A stretch of DNA of 7,769 nt from Phycisphaerales bacterium (GTDB lineage Bacteria > Planctomycetota > Phycisphaerae > Phycisphaerales > SM1A02): the NCBI GenBank assembly GCA_007127615.1, contig SKZB01000369.1, forward strand, positions 1 through 7,769, written 5' to 3'. Shown here in pieces: positions 1-5,929 of the stretch. The notes beneath the pieces are model-generated. The model was not told the origin of the DNA. It saw only the letters and a program-made list of their open reading frames with translations, and did not search any database. Numbering within the stretch: position 1 is the stretch's first letter; each line of letters opens with the position of its first letter. A program made the translations under genes and the position numbers.

Positions 1-1541
1 CGCCACTCCCGCGCTTCGCCGGAATCGATCGCGCGCCGCAATGCTTCCCGTTTCGTGCTGAGCCGCAGCGACAAAGCGTCGATCACCGTGCTCGGTTCAT
101 CGGCGTTCATCACCGGCCCGATCTGCTCGAGCGCTTCGGCAAACCGGCCCTCCGCGCGGTTCAACCGGCCGGCAAACATGCGCCATGAGTTGACCGAGTC
201 CAGGTGTCCGTAACGTTCGAACATCAGCGCGAGCGTGTCCCGCAGCGCCTCCCCGGCAGCATCATGCTCACGATTGCGATAGGCCTGCGCGGCGAGCGTG
301 GCGGCCCGTTGTACGGAGTCCTCCGCTTCCCGCGCGCGGGGAAAATCGCGGGCCACGCGGAAGTGCGCGCGGGACGCTTCGAGCAGATCTTCCTGCAACC
401 TCTTCACGCGGGCCAGGCCGCGCAGCGCGAGGATCGTCTCCGCTTCGGCAAGATCATCACGCGCGAGAACGTTTTCAAAGAGTTCGGCCGCATCGTCAAG
501 CCTGGCCTCATCCCGCCCCAGCGCGTCGGCCTGTGCGATGACGACCAGCGCGGGCATCGCGGTGACATCCGCGCCCGGATCGATCTGCTGCCGGATGCGC
601 GCAAACACCAGTTGCCGCACCGCCGCCGCATCCTCCTCCGAAGCGCGGTCGATAATCGACAGATACCGGTTGAACGCCCGCTCATTCCACCGCTCCGCGC
701 TTCGCCCGGCCGCTCGATCGGCCGCGCGGCGGGCAAGCTGCGCGTGCTGATCGGCGAGCAGCAGTTCGCCGAATCGGCCCAGCGGCTCGGCGCGGTCCGC
801 CAGCTCTTCCAGCATCCGCACCGCTTCACCGGGTTGACGGCGGTGCGCTTCGGCCCGCACAACGCCCAGGGACGCCACGAATCGGTGCAAGGCGCCCGCC
901 GCCTCACGATCGCGCACTTCACGAAAATGCGCGTCCGCCGCGTCGACATAATCGAGCTCAAGAAGCGCGAACCCGGCGTGCAGAACCGCCTGGTCGCGCA
1001 AAGCTCCTTCCAGTCGCGGCAACATCGTTTCCAGCGTTTCCGCGGCGAGCTGCATCCGGCGCACCCGTTGGTCATCGCCCGGCCCGAAACCGAGTTGGCC
1101 GTGCCAGAACGCGCCGGCACCGACGAGAAACGGCCCGCGACGATCCCGCTCGGCGTGCGCCAGCGCCTGGCGCTTCCGCCGCAGATCGCGACTGCCGGCA
1201 AAGTCCGGGTGCGCTTCGAGTTCGAGAATGGCGTTCTGCACCGCCCGTTCGGCGGCCCGGGCGGCGTCGAACAGCGAAGAAGCCGTGGCCGCGACCTCCT
1301 CCCGGACCCGCGGGTCGGGCACGCCGAGCAGAACCATCCAGTTCATGCCGCTCCGGGTCAGCTCATCGAAATAGATGGCGGCGGCGCGGTCGGCCTCCGC
1401 TCGTGCTGATTCGATGATCTCATCCACCTCGTCGTCCACGAACGCCTCCCCCGACGCGATCGATGGAAGAAAGATCAAACCGGCCAGGAGCATCCCGGCC
1501 CGCCGCACGACGGCTCCCCGTTGATTCTGGTGTGAGGTCAT
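1..1541 (-). CDS. Exported helix-rich TPR-like protein (C-terminal part outside window)
   Basis: Reading the minus strand from an ATG at 1541 gives 513 codons with no stop to the left edge, so the gene is partial and its 3' end is missing. Residues about 1-31 form a signal peptide: basic residues R8, R13 and R14, a hydrophobic core (MLLAGLIFLPSIA), and likely cleavage near Ser30-Gly31. The rest is Ala/Arg/Glu/Leu-rich and almost wholly amphipathic helix, with TPR-like helix pairs, clearest at about 184-210, 350-400 and 455-475. I see no catalytic motif. The start is supported by an AAGGGGG ribosome-binding sequence 9 bases upstream and by the ATGA overlap (1538-1541) with the stop of the exbD gene before it, which suggests translational coupling. 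It is the last visible gene of the ExbB/ExbD cluster and could be a periplasmic scaffold or partner of the motor; that role is inference from position. The reading frame is solid; the repeat class is not proven. Confidence 0.85.
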   Translation of the reverse strand, partial: MTSHQNQRGAVVRRAGMLLAGLIFLPSIASGEAFVDDEVDEIIESARAEADRAAAIYFDELTRSGMNWMVLLGVPDPRVREEVAATASSLFDAARAAERAVQNAILELEAHPDFAGSRDLRRKRQALAHAERDRRGPFLVGAGAFWHGQLGFGPGDDQRVRRMQLAAETLETMLPRLEGALRDQAVLHAGFALLELDYVDAADAHFREVRDREAAGALHRFVASLGVVRAEAHRRQPGEAVRMLEELADRAEPLGRFGELLLADQHAQLARRAADRAAGRSAERWNERAFNRYLSIIDRASEEDAAAVRQLVFARIRQQIDPGADVTAMPALVVIAQADALGRDEARLDDAAELFENVLARDDLAEAETILALRGLARVKRLQEDLLEASRAHFRVARDFPRAREAEDSVQRAATLAAQAYRNREHDAAGEALRDTLALMFERYGHLDSVNSWRMFAGRLNRAEGRFAEALEQIGPVMNADEPSTVIDALSLRLSTKREALRRAIDSGEAREW

Positions 1542-2077
1542 GATCCGGTTCCCCCTTCGCTGAAGGTGATGTTGGTGTAGCGCGCCCGCGCGGCGGCATT
1601 GAATGCCCCCATCACATGTTCCCAGCGCGTCTGCGGAGCGGGATCGATGATGATGGGATGGTCCGGCATAAAGAGACCCGTACCGGTTCCCGGCGCCCGC
1701 TGACGCTGCTCGAGAAACTGAAACAGATCATCGAACGATGCCGGCCGCGGGAACGGCTCGTCGAGTGAGAGGCGGTACGTCCCGCGCTGCGCGCCGGTGC
1801 TGAAGACGCGAATGCGCAGCGGTGTTTCATCGAGCTGGAACGGATCCGCCTCCACCGCGGCGCCGCGCTCGGGCAGGTCGAGTCGATAGACCTCCTCTCC
1901 CATCCGAAAATTCGTGGCGACGAGAAAGTACACGAGCAACAGAAAGACGACGTCGATCATCGCGGTGGCGTTGAGCGACATTCGCGGTCGCAGCCGGCCA
2001 CGCTTCGCCCGCCGGGACACGTGATGGATGATCTCCTGCCGGCCGGACGCCGGACGGGGGGCGGCATCGCGGCTCAT
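1538..2077 (-). CDS. exbD: ExbD/TolR-family biopolymer transport protein, second copy
   Basis: This 179-residue protein has the ExbD/TolR layout: a basic cytoplasmic N-terminus (1-36), one membrane helix (about 39-56) and a periplasmic domain (about 60-179). The helix carries the family motif MIDVVFLLLVYFL, with Asp42 matching the proton-translocating aspartate of ExbD/TolR. In this family ExbD sits inside the ExbB channel and couples proton flow to movement of a periplasmic partner. Its N-terminal tail is longer and more basic than that of the first copy, and the periplasmic part differs strongly, so the two are paralogues and not a recent duplication. Its ATG overlaps the stop of the preceding exbD by four bases (ATGA, 2074-2077) and is preceded by a G-rich ribosome-binding run (2084-2094). 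It overlaps the next gene in the same way. Family assignment is firm; the substrate is unknown. Confidence 0.92.
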   Translation of the reverse strand: MSRDAAPRPASGRQEIIHHVSRRAKRGRLRPRMSLNATAMIDVVFLLLVYFLVATNFRMGEEVYRLDLPERGAAVEADPFQLDETPLRIRVFSTGAQRGTYRLSLDEPFPRPASFDDLFQFLEQRQRAPGTGTGLFMPDHPIIIDPAPQTRWEHVMGAFNAAARARYTNITFSEGGTGS

Positions 2078-2562
2078 GGTGGTCCCCCTCCCCCGCGATC
2101 GTCGCGCATGATGGCCAGGTTCACCCGCGCCAACGCCTCGTCGCGACCCGAACGCCGCGCGGCTCGTGAAACCGCCCGCATGACCGGCGCGATCGCACGG
2201 TACTCGGTGCGGTAGTCGGCGCGAAGGGTCACGTGCAGTTCGGGGTTCGCGCGGTACAACTCGGCGAGTCGTTCGATCACCGCTTCCTGGCCCGCTTCGT
2301 CCGGCGCGAAACTGCGGGTGCCGAGCCGGTACGCCTGCGCGCCGCCATCGGGATCGGGCATGATGTTGACCACCGCCCGGGGTTCATCGCCGACCTTCAT
2401 CGAGGCGGGATCTTCCGGTTGCGGCAGGGCGAGATCGACGCGCTCGATATCCACGATGCGGGAGACGAGCACAAAGAAAATGATCAGAAGAAACGTCACG
2501 TCGATCATCGGTGTGAGATTCGACTCGACCGCGGCGTTGCCTCGTTTGAAGACCTGACTCAT
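2074..2562 (-). CDS. exbD: ExbD/TolR-family biopolymer transport protein, first copy
   Basis: The 162-residue product has a short N-terminus (1-17), one membrane helix (about 18-35) with the signature LTPMIDVTFLLIIFFVL, and a periplasmic domain. Asp21 corresponds to the essential membrane aspartate of ExbD/TolR. The periplasmic part contains a stretch typical of the family: a helix ending in YRANPELHVTLRAD, followed by the helix beginning YRAIAPVMRAV. It starts 40 bases after the exbB stop, with AGGA (2571-2574) 8 bases before the ATG, and ends in an ATGA overlap with the second exbD. A stretch of glycines and prolines closes the C-terminus. It is expected to assemble with the ExbB product in the inner membrane; with two exbD genes a heterodimer inside the pentameric channel is possible (inference). 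Confidence 0.94.
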   Translation of the reverse strand: MSQVFKRGNAAVESNLTPMIDVTFLLIIFFVLVSRIVDIERVDLALPQPEDPASMKVGDEPRAVVNIMPDPDGGAQAYRLGTRSFAPDEAGQEAVIERLAELYRANPELHVTLRADYRTEYRAIAPVMRAVSRAARRSGRDEALARVNLAIMRDDRGGGGPP

Positions 2563-2602
2563 GGACTGATTCCTGCGCCGGGCGGGGTGGTCAACGTTCG
2601 GA

Positions 2603-3430
2603 TCATGACTCCTTGCGGGCGCTGCCGCCCTGAGCCGTGCGGGCTCGGAACTGGTTGAGAATCTCCTCCGCGTTCAGTGTGGCCTCCGTGGTCAGTTCAT
2701 CCACTTTGTTGCGGATGATGGCGTAGCCGGCGAGCGCGGGAATGGCGACGACGAGCCCCCAGAAGGTGGTGGTCAGCGCGGTGGAGATGCCGCCGGCGAG
2801 TTGCACCGGATCGGGGTCGCCCCCCGCCGCGACGATCGCCTGGAAGGCCAGGATCATGCCGTAGACGGTGCCGAACAGGCCGATCATCGGGCTGACCTGG
2901 CCGATGATGTTGAGGTACTCGATCTGCCTGAGTCGGCGGGTGGTCAGTTCATCGGAGATCTGTTCGAGACTCCGGATGACGGCGGAGAAGCCGTGGTTGG
3001 CTTCGAGCAGCGCGCCGTGCATCACGCGGCTGAAGAAGCTGGGCTCCTGCTTCGCCAGTTCAATGGCCTCCCGGTACTTGCCGCCGGAAAGAAGGGCGCG
3101 AATCTCCTCGACCACGCCGGGCGGGGCGATGCTCTTGCGCTGGTTGGTCATCGCCATCATGCCGATGAGACCGATCGACACCGCGGAGAGCGCGAGCAGG
3201 AACCAGATGATCATGCTGCCGAGCACTTCCACGGAGCGCTCGCCGGCCGGGCCGACCCGGCGCGAGATGAAAAAGGCCGACGCGAGGCTGTCGCCTTCGG
3301 CCGCGGAAGGTGCCGTCGGCGCCGCGGCCGGGGCGGGCGCATCATTCTGCGCCTGCACGAGGTTCGCCCCCATGGCGCCGAGCGCGAGGAGCAGGGCCGT
3401 CATCGTCATCCACCAGAATCGTTTGGGCAT
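2603..3430 (-). CDS. exbB: MotA/TolQ/ExbB-family proton channel protein with signal peptide
   Basis: The 275-residue protein starts with a signal peptide (about 1-27, ending LVQA), followed by an Ala/Pro-rich linker (about 30-50) and three membrane helices at about 70-94, 176-203 and 215-240. The cytoplasmic loop between helices 1 and 2 (about 95-175) and the conserved PMIGLFGTVYGMILAF segment (181-196) identify the MotA/TolQ/ExbB family. This inner-membrane channel uses the proton gradient to drive ExbD and an envelope partner. The extra N-terminal signal peptide is absent from E. coli ExbB but is seen in longer ExbB-like proteins of other phyla (family knowledge). The frame stays open upstream to 3619. 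I chose the ATG at 3430 because a GGAGGA site lies 6 bases before it, the signal peptide begins there, and the extension would overlap the vWA gene. A terminator-like hairpin lies just upstream. Confidence 0.94.
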   Translation of the reverse strand: MPKRFWWMTMTALLLALGAMGANLVQAQNDAPAPAAAPTAPSAAEGDSLASAFFISRRVGPAGERSVEVLGSMIIWFLLALSAVSIGLIGMMAMTNQRKSIAPPGVVEEIRALLSGGKYREAIELAKQEPSFFSRVMHGALLEANHGFSAVIRSLEQISDELTTRRLRQIEYLNIIGQVSPMIGLFGTVYGMILAFQAIVAAGGDPDPVQLAGGISTALTTTFWGLVVAIPALAGYAIIRNKVDELTTEATLNAEEILNQFRARTAQGGSARKES

Positions 3431-3436
3431 GAGTCG

Positions 3437-3442
3437 TCCTCC
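3437..3442 (-). promoter_or_regulatory. Ribosome-binding site fixing the exbB start
   Basis: GGAGGA on the minus strand lies 6 bases before the ATG at 3430. It is the strongest Shine-Dalgarno match in the cluster and decides against the in-frame upstream start at 3619. Confidence 0.8.
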
Positions 3443-3479
3443 GTAGCGTGCGGCCAACAAATGGTTCAGTGCGGCCGGG

Positions 3480-3504
3480 AAAAAACCGTCAGCGAAGCTT
3501 ACGG
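3480..3504 (-). terminator. Terminator-like hairpin at the end of the vWA gene
   Basis: On the minus strand, CCGT (3504-3501) and AGC (3499-3497) pair with GCT (3493-3491) and ACGG (3489-3486) across a TTC loop, with one A/G mismatch. Six Ts follow (3485-3480). The stop codon TAA of the vWA gene (3501-3499) lies inside the stem. The stem is short (seven pairs), so I expect a weak or partial terminator that would lower read-through into exbB. I see no convincing promoter in the 49 bases between it and the exbB start, so it may tune expression within one operon. Confidence 0.45.
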
Positions 3505-4533
3505 GCTGGCCAGGCCGAGTTCCGCGCGGGAGACGAAGCGATACCCCCGCGGCCCGCCGTGAATATCCGCGATGACCCTGAGCGTATCCAGCGGATCGGG
3601 ATCGAGAAACTGAATGCAATTGATCTGCGTCCGCCGCTGTCCGGTGCCGCGGTGCACGGGGTTGAGTTCATCGATCCGCTTGAGCAGATCGGCCTGATCG
3701 ACCTCGTACACCCCCGCGCCGGTGATGTTCACGCTGAGAACGAACACCACATCGGGATTGAGCTGGAGCGCTGCTTCCAGAGCGCTGATCGGATTCGACC
3801 GTCCGCGCGGAATGATATTGTCATCGATCCAATTCAGCGCGCGGCGTTTTTCCGCCTCCGTCGCGGTGGCGAGCCGGCGCGGTGGAGGTACGGCAATCGC
3901 TTCGTCACGCTGGAAGAACACGATTCCGAACCGCTGTTCATCACTCAACTGATCGAGCGACCGCGTCAGTTCACGCAGCACGATCTGCAGGTACGCGATC
4001 ATCGGCCCCGACGCGTCGATCACATACACGATCTCCCGCGCGTTCGTCGTCGAGACGCCCATGAACCGGGCGGCGTCCTCCTGCGGCTCGGGCGCAAAGT
4101 CGCGCTCGGCCGGCGCGACGTCCAGAGCGCCGAGCAGATCGAGGGATTCAAGATCCACCAGATCAACCTCATCCGGCCGGTCGGTTTCGACCGGCGGAAC
4201 GTCCAGGTCGGGCGTGATCGCGTCATCGGCGGGCGATTCCGCCGCATCGGTGACCACGACGGGGTCGTAGGTCAATTCATCGAAATCCGCCACGACGAGC
4301 GTCGGTTCTTCATCGCCGGTCAACATGACCACGGTCCAGGTGATGAGAAAGCCGAGCAGAATCAGACCGGCGTGCAGAGCGAGCGACAGGAGCCAAGGCA
4401 CGGCGGTCTTGGCGGCGCGCTCGGCGACGCTTTCGGCGCCGAGGGCGGCCAGACGTTCGCGCGTTCCCGTGTCCCCCTCCGCCGACGACGGCGGGAAAGC
4501 TTCCGTTTCATTCGGCTTCGTCTTCGGCTCCAT
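3499..4533 (-). CDS. TonB-like membrane anchor fused to a periplasmic vWA domain
   Basis: This 344-residue protein has a cytoplasmic N-terminus (1-44), one membrane helix (about 46-71), an acidic Asp/Glu/Pro-rich linker (about 73-155) and a von Willebrand A domain (about 167-335). The helix contains S50-x3-H54 in the context PWLLSLALHAG, closely like the Ser-x3-His of TonB (S16/H20 in E. coli), which is needed for coupling to ExbB/ExbD (family knowledge). The vWA domain opens with REIVYVIDASGPM (167-178). Its metal site (MIDAS) is degenerate: DASGP replaces DxSxS, and the usual aspartate after the fourth strand is missing (VVFVLSVNITG, 262-272). No TonB C-terminal domain is seen. GGAG lies 7 bases before the ATG. 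The gene lies 32 bases after the DoxX gene and directly before exbB, so I infer that it takes the TonB position in the machine. The vWA call is firm; the TonB-like role is a hypothesis. Confidence 0.85.
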   Translation of the reverse strand: MEPKTKPNETEAFPPSSAEGDTGTRERLAALGAESVAERAAKTAVPWLLSLALHAGLILLGFLITWTVVMLTGDEEPTLVVADFDELTYDPVVVTDAAESPADDAITPDLDVPPVETDRPDEVDLVDLESLDLLGALDVAPAERDFAPEPQEDAARFMGVSTTNAREIVYVIDASGPMIAYLQIVLRELTRSLDQLSDEQRFGIVFFQRDEAIAVPPPRRLATATEAEKRRALNWIDDNIIPRGRSNPISALEAALQLNPDVVFVLSVNITGAGVYEVDQADLLKRIDELNPVHRGTGQRRTQINCIQFLDPDPLDTLRVIADIHGGPRGYRFVSRAELGLASP

Positions 4534-4565
4534 GCGCGGACTCCGCCACGATCGAGAAGGTCACA

Positions 4566-5366
4566 TCAATCGTCCTCGGCGTCATCGCCGGAACGCGACC
4601 TGCCGGTCGCGAAGAGCGCGCGATCCATGCTCAACGGCCCCGGCCCGGTCAGAAAGATTCCGAAGGCAAGGACGAACAGTCCCGCCTGACTGTACAACGT
4701 ATTAAAGGCGCCGATATTCTCCGCGAAGGTGAATGGATCCATCGTGTGGACCTGATTGACGCCCATCGAGACCAGATAGAACGCCACTCCCATCGCGATC
4801 GCCATACCGAGCCCCCAGATGCGGCTGAAGAGGCCGACCAGCAGCAGGGCGCCGCCGACCAGTTCCGTGAAAGCAGCAATCCGCGCCATCCAGACGGGGT
4901 AAGGCCAGCCCGCGGAATCGACCAGCAGCGTGATATTGTGCATACTCGCGGCGCGGTAATCGCCCGGAACGAGGGGAGCGGCCGCGGTTGGCTCGGGTTC
5001 GACCGTTCCGGGCTCCGGGTCCCGGTCGTTCGGGAGATCGACGGGTTCGTCGGCGGGGACGGGCGTCGCGCCGGGGGCGGGACGCGTCGGGCGATCGGAC
5101 GGTGCGCCGCCGCGGCGTTCATCATCATTCATCACCCCGAATGACGCCAGCCGAACGGGCGATCGTGCGTCACGTTGGCCCATCGGGGTCAGGTCGACCG
5201 GCGTGAGCGGCACCCCCAGCTCGTGCAGCCGCTGGGCCTGTTCATGGTCGAAGGTATGTTCCTTGAAGACCTTATTGGCTCCGACGGACAGAAAAGCCGC
5301 GCAGAGGACCAGACGGGCCAGTGTGGGGACGATGACGGTGGCAGCAAACTGGCTGAAAGAGTTCAT
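4566..5366 (-). CDS. DoxX-family membrane protein with a long acidic/proline-rich insertion
   Basis: The 266-residue protein has four predicted membrane helices (about 11-31, 160-180, 183-203, 226-242) matching the DoxX family: ARLVLCAAFLSVGANKVF in helix 1, then ELVGGALLLVGLFSRIWGLG and QAGLFVLAFGIFLTGPGPLS. Usual DoxX proteins are about 130-160 residues. The excess lies between helices 1 and 2 (about 35-158): a conserved-looking start, then low-complexity sequence rich in Pro, Asp, Glu and Arg (about 80-135), probably disordered and outside the membrane. The C-terminus is acidic (DDAEDD). I chose the ATG at 5366 over the in-frame ATG at 5432 because GGGAG lies 9 bases upstream and the membrane helix follows at the normal distance. 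Some DoxX proteins take part in redox or thiol stress systems, but nothing here fixes a function. It is the first gene of the cluster, next to the vWA gene. Confidence 0.85.
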   Translation of the reverse strand: MNSFSQFAATVIVPTLARLVLCAAFLSVGANKVFKEHTFDHEQAQRLHELGVPLTPVDLTPMGQRDARSPVRLASFGVMNDDERRGGAPSDRPTRPAPGATPVPADEPVDLPNDRDPEPGTVEPEPTAAAPLVPGDYRAASMHNITLLVDSAGWPYPVWMARIAAFTELVGGALLLVGLFSRIWGLGMAIAMGVAFYLVSMGVNQVHTMDPFTFAENIGAFNTLYSQAGLFVLAFGIFLTGPGPLSMDRALFATGRSRSGDDAEDD

Positions 5367-5417
5367 GAGCGCAATCTCCCGAACGGCGGTACGGAATGAC
5401 ACCACGAGGATTCGCGG

Positions 5418-5446
5418 TTGTCCGTCGGTCACGGAACGGTCATAAT
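5418..5446 (+). promoter_or_regulatory. Sigma-70-type promoter of tRNA-Leu
   Basis: A -35-like TTGTCC (5418-5423) and a -10-like CATAAT (5441-5446) are separated by exactly 17 bases. Transcription should begin near 5453, a few bases before the mature tRNA 5' end at 5461. The interval 5367-5460 must also hold any promoter for the divergent minus-strand cluster, but I find no good -35/-10 pair for that direction. Confidence 0.7.
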
Positions 5447-5460
5447 CCTACCTCATTCCC

Positions 5461-5544
<84 letters not shown>

Positions 5545-5578
5545 TTCGGCGGCCCTACCCGCCCCGGTCGGTTGCGGC

Positions 5579-5600
5579 GGCCCGCCGCCGGCCCGCCGCC
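5579..5600. repeat. Perfect 11-bp tandem repeat
   Basis: GGCCCGCCGCC occurs twice back to back (5579-5589 and 5590-5600). The first copy overlaps a 6-bp hairpin CGGCGG/CCGCCG (5575-5580 with 5585-5590). No T-run follows directly, so it is not a standard terminator for the tRNA. It may be simple slippage in GC-rich sequence. Confidence 0.6.
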
Positions 5601-5693
5601 AGCGCTCCCGTCGCACGTACCACCCCACAGATTGAGTTTTTTCCGGACGCTTTGCGGAACAGGGCGTGCCGTCACTGCGAAACCCATCTCGGT

Positions 5694-5752
5694 CCGAGTG
5701 GACATTCCCTGGTTCACTCGGTTCGCGAGACCTTCGTTTCCGGAAAGTGTCC
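5694..5752 (+). ncRNA. Possible structured leader or small RNA with two competing folds
   Basis: Two mutually exclusive pairings share base 5700 and the segment 5715-5721. Fold A pairs CCGAGTG (5694-5700) with CACTCGG (5715-5721), seven perfect pairs. Fold B pairs GGACATTCC (5700-5708) with GGAA-AG-TGTCC (5742-5752), nine pairs with a two-base bulge. It can contain an inner hairpin CTCG/CGAG (5717-5720 with 5726-5729) flanked by GGT/ACC. Fold B also takes up two bases of the 5' stem of the terminator that follows. This could be part of an attenuator or of a terminator-ended small RNA. I recognise no known RNA family, and chance pairing in GC-rich sequence is possible. Confidence 0.35.
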
Positions 5753-5808
5753 CCGTCGCACGAGCAGAGCTGGTTGGGCGTGCCGCGCTCTGGCGACGGG
5801 GTTTTTTT
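5751..5808 (+). terminator. Strong intrinsic terminator upstream of DAHP synthase
   Basis: CCCCGTCGC (5751-5759) pairs perfectly with GCGACGGGG (5793-5801), and the inner CAGAGC (5765-5770) pairs with GCTCTG (5787-5792), with a five-base bulge on the 5' side and a 16-base loop. Seven Ts follow (5802-5808). Fifteen pairs plus a T-run is a textbook Rho-independent signal. It lies 207 bases after the tRNA and 121 bases before the DAHP synthase ATG, so it either ends a transcript coming from the tRNA promoter or acts as an attenuator for the downstream gene. Confidence 0.85.
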
Positions 5809-5929
5809 GCGCCGTCCGGATCGCCGGGGTGGCCGGCGCACCATGCTGAGCGGCCCACAATCAAAGCGCCCGGAAGGCAGCGCGGTATTCAAGCCGGGCG
5901 GAGGCGATTCCGATACGATTGTCACCGCC

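Larger units (their letters stand above)
5545..5929. other. Gene-free stretch between tRNA-Leu and DAHP synthase
   Basis: I find no supportable protein gene in these 385 bases. Open frames across them are either tRNA-derived translations or upstream extensions of the DAHP synthase frame. The stretch holds a GC-rich tandem repeat (5579-5600), a T-rich patch (5636-5642), a set of pairing RNA segments (5694-5752), a strong intrinsic terminator (5751-5808), and a further 6-bp hairpin CGCCGG/CCGGCG (5822-5827 with 5833-5838). It is either the tail of the tRNA transcript plus a small RNA, or the leader of the downstream gene. Confidence 0.6.

Noticed and set aside
404..1201. 265-codon minus-strand open frame
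   Set aside because: It is out of frame with the real minus-strand gene, which runs unbroken from 1541 to the left edge and has a signal peptide and a coupled start. The composition (Arg/Ser/Cys/Trp-rich) is typical of an off-frame reading.
204..1409. 401-codon plus-strand open frame
   Set aside because: It lies antisense to the signal-peptide/TPR-like gene, has Arg/His/Pro-rich content without any domain, no ribosome-binding site and no membrane or catalytic motif. It is a shadow caused by high GC.
3431..3619. 63-residue N-terminal extension of ExbB from the ATG at 3619
   Set aside because: It would overlap the vWA gene by about 120 bases, it puts the signal peptide inside the protein, and a strong ribosome-binding site sits just before the ATG at 3430.
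3448..4689. 413-codon plus-strand open frame
   Set aside because: It is antisense to the vWA gene and the end of the DoxX gene, with Arg/His/Asp-rich low-information content and no start signals.
5445..5450. TAGGAT as -10 of a minus-strand promoter for the DoxX gene
   Set aside because: The -35 position would fall inside the tRNA gene on CCGCCA, which does not match; a promoter is needed here but I cannot place it.
5699..5780. Aromatic-rich reading (W, F, F, F codons) as an attenuation leader peptide
   Set aside because: The frame has no stop near the terminator and continues for hundreds of bases, so it cannot work as a classical short leader peptide.
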